In this document: one piece after another, positions 61,033 through 64,000 of the stretch
Layout: each line of letters opens with the position of its first letter
Numbering within the stretch: the first letter of the stretch is position 1
Assembly: GCA_026705345.1 (NCBI GenBank)
Contig: JAPPAV010000105.1
Span: forward strand, 1-64,000
DNA length: 64,000 nt
Reading direction: 5' to 3'
Origin: Gammaproteobacteria bacterium
GTDB taxonomy: Bacteria > Pseudomonadota > Gammaproteobacteria > Pseudomonadales > Azotimanducaceae
The notes under the pieces: model-generated
What the model was told of the DNA's origin: nothing
Databases searched by the model: none
The model's input: only the letters and a program-made list of their open reading frames with translations
Program-made: the position numbers and the translations under genes

Positions 61033-62373
61033 TTATACCGTCGCGCCCAACCCTGTCGGCGTCGCGTAGCCGGTCACGTTCGTCATCATTCCCTGGTTCT
61101 GCACATGCTCGTTGATGAGGTTCCGGTAGGTCCTCATGTAGCCGGTCGCGGCGTCCATGTGCTCCGGGACGCGGAGAACGCGGCCGTCGAGCTGTGCCCA
61201 CTGCGGCCTCTGGTAGTAGGCCCAGCACCAGTCGCGCATGTTCAGGAAGTACACCCGGCCGGGCGGGCTGAGTTTCTCGGCGGTCCACGGGATGCCGTTG
61301 AACGACAGCGCGCTGCGCCCGCCGGCCAGCCCGGTCGGAGGGTTGATGTACCGCTTCTGGCCGAGCAGGGCCTGCATGTACAGCGTCTGCTCCGCGTAGC
61401 CGCTCATCAGGAGTCCCGGCGTGGTGTTCATGCCGTCGCTGCGGACCATGATCTGGTTGTAGGCACCCTGGAGCATCGCCTCGGAGACCCGACCGCCGTT
61501 CGCGCTCAGCACCGTGCTTTGCATCGACGGCTGGTCCGTCCGGTCGAAGCTGAGGTAGGTGTTCTCGTTGTGGACCGTGTCGACCAGCCCGACGTAGTTC
61601 TCGTTGTAGCTGGTGCGCTTGAGGGAAAGTTTCTGTGCGTCCCCGCGGAGGATCCGCGCGTTGTCCATGATCGTGGTTTCGTCGAGGGTCGCCACCACGA
61701 TCTCGCCGGAGTGCTTGATCCCCGTCACCGTGCCGGCGTTGAGGATCGTCGCGTTCGTGGGGTGCAGGAACACGAGTTGCATTCCGAGCCGGAAGAACGG
61801 GAACTTCGCGGTCAGGTCCGCACTCGCTCCGTCGCTCTGTCCGTACGGGCTGTCGAACGCCAGATCGGCCGTCAGCGGGCTGCCCGACGGCGTTTTGGCT
61901 CCGGCCACCAACGCCACAACACCGCTTTCGGCGCCGATGGTCTGGAAGTAGGTCTCGAGGAAGAAGCCCTGCCGCACATCCTTAAGTGCGTTGTTCAGGA
62001 TGCTGACGTAGGCGGCGGCAGGCTTGTTCGACGTGGCCATGGAAGGCCCGGTGAGGCGCAGCGTGGCGTATTGATAGCGCACATAGTAGCTGATTTCCTC
62101 GTACGAACCCGCCCCGAAGTTGGGCAGCTGCACATCCTCCGCGCGGTTCCCCTGGCCCTCGGCCAGTCCGGTGCGGAACGAGTAGATGAACTTCTTGCCA
62201 CCCGTCATCTTCTCGCGCTTGATCTGCGAGAGGAACCAGGTGGACCGGTTCACCGTGTCCACGATGCTGTCCATGATATAATCGAGCTTCAGGATCGCGT
62301 CGATCGTGCTCATGGTGTCGGCGTCGCTCCCGCCGTAGATACTTGAGCGGGCGCCTACTTTCAGGTTTGCCAC
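61033..62373 (-). CDS. Major capsid protein (446 aa)
   Basis: GTG 62373 has AGGAGGG at ideal spacing and gives MANLKVGARSSIYGGSDADT. The protein has the order expected of an HK97-fold shell protein: an extended, charged first part (KREKMTGGKKFIYSF), a long helix region, a beta-rich core (QLVFLHPTNATILNAGTV) and a compact end (WAYYQRPQWAQLDGRVLRVP). It directly follows the scaffold gene, and the strong ribosome-binding site and hairpin suggest high expression. No known protease motif is seen; maturation is unclear. Confidence 0.82.
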   Translation of the reverse strand: MANLKVGARSSIYGGSDADTMSTIDAILKLDYIMDSIVDTVNRSTWFLSQIKREKMTGGKKFIYSFRTGLAEGQGNRAEDVQLPNFGAGSYEEISYYVRYQYATLRLTGPSMATSNKPAAAYVSILNNALKDVRQGFFLETYFQTIGAESGVVALVAGAKTPSGSPLTADLAFDSPYGQSDGASADLTAKFPFFRLGMQLVFLHPTNATILNAGTVTGIKHSGEIVVATLDETTIMDNARILRGDAQKLSLKRTSYNENYVGLVDTVHNENTYLSFDRTDQPSMQSTVLSANGGRVSEAMLQGAYNQIMVRSDGMNTTPGLLMSGYAEQTLYMQALLGQKRYINPPTGLAGGRSALSFNGIPWTAEKLSPPGRVYFLNMRDWCWAYYQRPQWAQLDGRVLRVPEHMDAATGYMRTYRNLINEHVQNQGMMTNVTGYATPTGLGATV

Positions 62374-62407
62374 GATACCCTCCTATTGGTTGGAGTGGCT
62401 CAAATCT

Positions 62408-63712
62408 TCAGGTCCCGAGGTGGGACAACAGTTCGTTCTGGACCTGCTTTTCGAGTTCGTGTGGCGTGAGCGGCCGCGACGGCTTCTTGCGGCCCCCCCT
62501 GCCGGGTTGCGGCCGTCGGGTGCCCTGGGTGTGCGGCGCGCTCTTCGTCCGCCGGGCCTTGTTCTTCGTCGCCTTGCGCTTCGTTGCCGCCTGGCCGTTC
62601 TTGATCTTCTGCCGGCCCTGCGCGCGCCTGTACCGCTTGTCCAGGTACTCGATGTGCCGCACATGCCGCGCGACCAGCGCCTTCAGATCCTTCTCGCCGA
62701 GGTCCACGCTGCCGTCGTCCTGAACCTTCTTCTTGACGATCGCATCGAAGTCGGCGAGAACGTCGTTCTTGAACTCCTTCGGGATCCGGTTGCGCATCTG
62801 GCGAGTCAGGAGTCCTTCGAGTCTTGCCCGCTCGCGATGCGCCCTGCGATTGGCGGCGTGCATCTTGTCCGCCTGCAACTGCTGTTTTTCGAGCGTCAGC
62901 TTGATCCGGCCGTCGTGGTTTCGGCGCGCGTCCTTGTCGGAGCGGAGCAGCTCGAGGCGCTCGTTCACCCGGTCGAGCAGCTTCGGCTGGTTTAGGCCGA
63001 TTTCGATCAGCGCGTCCATCTGCTCGGTGTTGGTCAGCACGGTCTCGAACGCCTTGCCGCCCGCCACCGGGTTGATCCGCATGATCTCGCCCATGTAGGC
63101 GGCGGCCTTCTCCGGGTCGTTCACGTCGCGGAAGAACCGGTCCTGAGACGCCTCGCGGCCCTCGACCTCGCGGGTCCGGTCGTCGAGTTCGGCCCGCTGC
63201 TTTCTGGCCGCCTTGTCGATCGCCGCCAGATGGCTTCGCAGCTTGGGGTCTTTCCGGATCTCGCGGCGCTGCTCCCTGGTCAGTTCGGCAACAACGCCGT
63301 CGTGGCCTTCGTCGTCATCCTCACCTTCGTCGTCGTTATCCTCACCCGCAGCGTCAACGCCTTCCTCGTCGTCCCAACCGTCGTCGTCCTCGCCGGCGTC
63401 GGCGTCGTCGACGCCATCGTCGTCCTCGCCGGCCTCGTCCTCGGGAATCACGTCCACGAGCGGGTGCGGCACTTCATTCGGGTCGACTTCGAAGTCGGAG
63501 GCCGAGTATTCGTCGGTCGCCCCTGGATCGTCATTCCCGTCTTCGTCGGCGTCGGCGGCGGTGTCTTCGCCCGGGCTTGCACCCCGGCTCATGCCCTTGT
63601 CCATGGCCGCGAGCAGGCCCGACTGCCACTCGGGAGAGTCGAACGCGTCAACGTTCGAGGTGAATACCGGCTGGTCGGTGTCGCCGTGCTGCGCGGTGTC
63701 CTGGTCAGGCAT
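62408..63712 (-). CDS. Scaffold-like head assembly protein (434 aa)
   Basis: Residues 30-150 are dominated by Asp and Glu and look disordered; the middle is helical (KQRAELDDRTREVEGREASQ, then a second helical stretch); the last 80 residues are strongly basic, with many Lys, Arg and Pro, ending HELEKQVQNELLSHLGT. This acidic-helix-basic plan just before the capsid gene is the usual design of a scaffold that binds coat protein by its C-terminus. ATG 63712 follows AAGGGAAA. A weak TTGACG/TACTAC pair upstream might be a promoter. Confidence 0.75.
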   Translation of the reverse strand: MPDQDTAQHGDTDQPVFTSNVDAFDSPEWQSGLLAAMDKGMSRGASPGEDTAADADEDGNDDPGATDEYSASDFEVDPNEVPHPLVDVIPEDEAGEDDDGVDDADAGEDDDGWDDEEGVDAAGEDNDDEGEDDDEGHDGVVAELTREQRREIRKDPKLRSHLAAIDKAARKQRAELDDRTREVEGREASQDRFFRDVNDPEKAAAYMGEIMRINPVAGGKAFETVLTNTEQMDALIEIGLNQPKLLDRVNERLELLRSDKDARRNHDGRIKLTLEKQQLQADKMHAANRRAHRERARLEGLLTRQMRNRIPKEFKNDVLADFDAIVKKKVQDDGSVDLGEKDLKALVARHVRHIEYLDKRYRRAQGRQKIKNGQAATKRKATKNKARRTKSAPHTQGTRRPQPGRGGRKKPSRPLTPHELEKQVQNELLSHLGT

Positions 63713-63775
63713 CTGGCTTTTCCCTTTCGCGGGTGATGGGACAGGTCAATGCGTAGTAAAACGTTTTCCCGGTCG

Positions 63776-64000
63776 TCAACCACCGCCGGCCGGCGTGATC
63801 GGCTGTTCGCTCGGGTGCAGGCTGGCGCCCTGGTCGGGCGGGAGCCCGCCTTCGCTGTCCCCGGTTGGGGCCGTTCCCTGCCCGCCGACTTGGCCCCGCG
63901 CCGTCATTTCGGCGAGCACCATCTGCTGCGTTCGGAGCATGAGTTGCTGTTCGAGCATCACCTGATGCGCGATCCAGTGCGCCTCGACCGCCCTTCGCTT
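63776..64000 (-). CDS. C-terminal end of an upstream gene, portal position
   Basis: The frame enters at the right edge (KRRAVEAHWIAHQ, then VMLEQQLMLRTQQMVLAEM) and ends in a Gly/Pro-rich tail (SEQPITPAGGG) at the stop 63776. Helical ends of this kind with Gln-rich turns are common at portal C-termini, and the place before a scaffold gene fits, but too little is visible to identify it. Confidence 0.5.
   Translation of the reverse strand, partial: KRRAVEAHWIAHQVMLEQQLMLRTQQMVLAEMTARGQVGGQGTAPTGDSEGGLPPDQGASLHPSEQPITPAGGG

Noticed and set aside
63752-63779. A late promoter (TTGACG with TACTAC) before the scaffold gene
   Set aside because: Spacing and -10 match are poor and the -35 overlaps a stop codon; noted in the gene entry but not called.

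Overview
This window is the late (virion and lysis) region of a large, GC-rich tailed double-stranded DNA phage or prophage. Nearly every gene lies on the minus strand in one tightly packed, often overlapping series that reads from base 64000 down to base 230. The order is typical of a virus: the end of an upstream gene in the portal position, an acidic scaffold-like protein, the major capsid protein, two tRNAs, very long tail or fibre proteins, a lysis and envelope block, connector and tail genes, and finally internal ejection-type proteins. There is no tape-measure or tail-sheath gene. Ejected-type proteins and a propeller-like tail protein are present, so a short-tailed (podovirus-like) particle is my inference. 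Terminase, integrase and replication genes are not in view. Signal peptides, lipoboxes and a signal-anchor lysozyme point to a Gram-negative host. The style of the secreted proteins, especially a leishmanolysin-like protease, recalls Gemmatimonadota or similar high-GC bacteria, but this is only a guess.

Layout by region. 64000-61033 holds the end of the upstream gene, the scaffold and the capsid protein, followed by an 11-bp hairpin with a UUCG loop. 60967-60821 holds tRNA-Pro(UGG) and a compact tRNA-like gene with a CAU anticodon. 60818-58279 holds small hypothetical genes, interrupted by a plus-strand TnpB-family RNA-guided nuclease gene (58774-59922). Behind that gene lie a structured non-coding stretch and two identical 37-nt repeats separated by a 35-nt spacer. 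58274-46529 encodes a 3237-residue virion protein and a 676-residue spike-like protein. 46528-45639 is the relic of a different TnpB lineage. 45598-36842 is a block of lipoproteins, small membrane proteins, coiled-coil proteins, a metalloprotease and a lysozyme. 36741-18969 holds connector, tail and fibronectin-type adhesin genes, several of them tandem paralogues. 18958-230 holds ejection-type proteins, ending in a 5252-residue polyvalent protein. Immediately after its stop codon lies the start of an IS1595-family transposase that runs off the left edge.

The probable division of labour is that scaffold and capsid build the head, connector and propeller proteins close it, and the giant repetitive proteins form fibres that bind the cell. 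The polyvalent protein, together with two zincin-domain proteins that share an almost identical N-terminal segment, is probably ejected with the DNA to disarm host or rival-element functions. The envelope block probably modifies the cell surface and carries out lysis.

The strongest candidate for something new is the TnpB gene with its two-repeat, CRISPR-like 3' structure, placed in the opposite orientation inside the structural operon. The second is the pair of zincin genes with swapped or diverged C-terminal halves. The third is the envelope-directed block of unrecognised genes.
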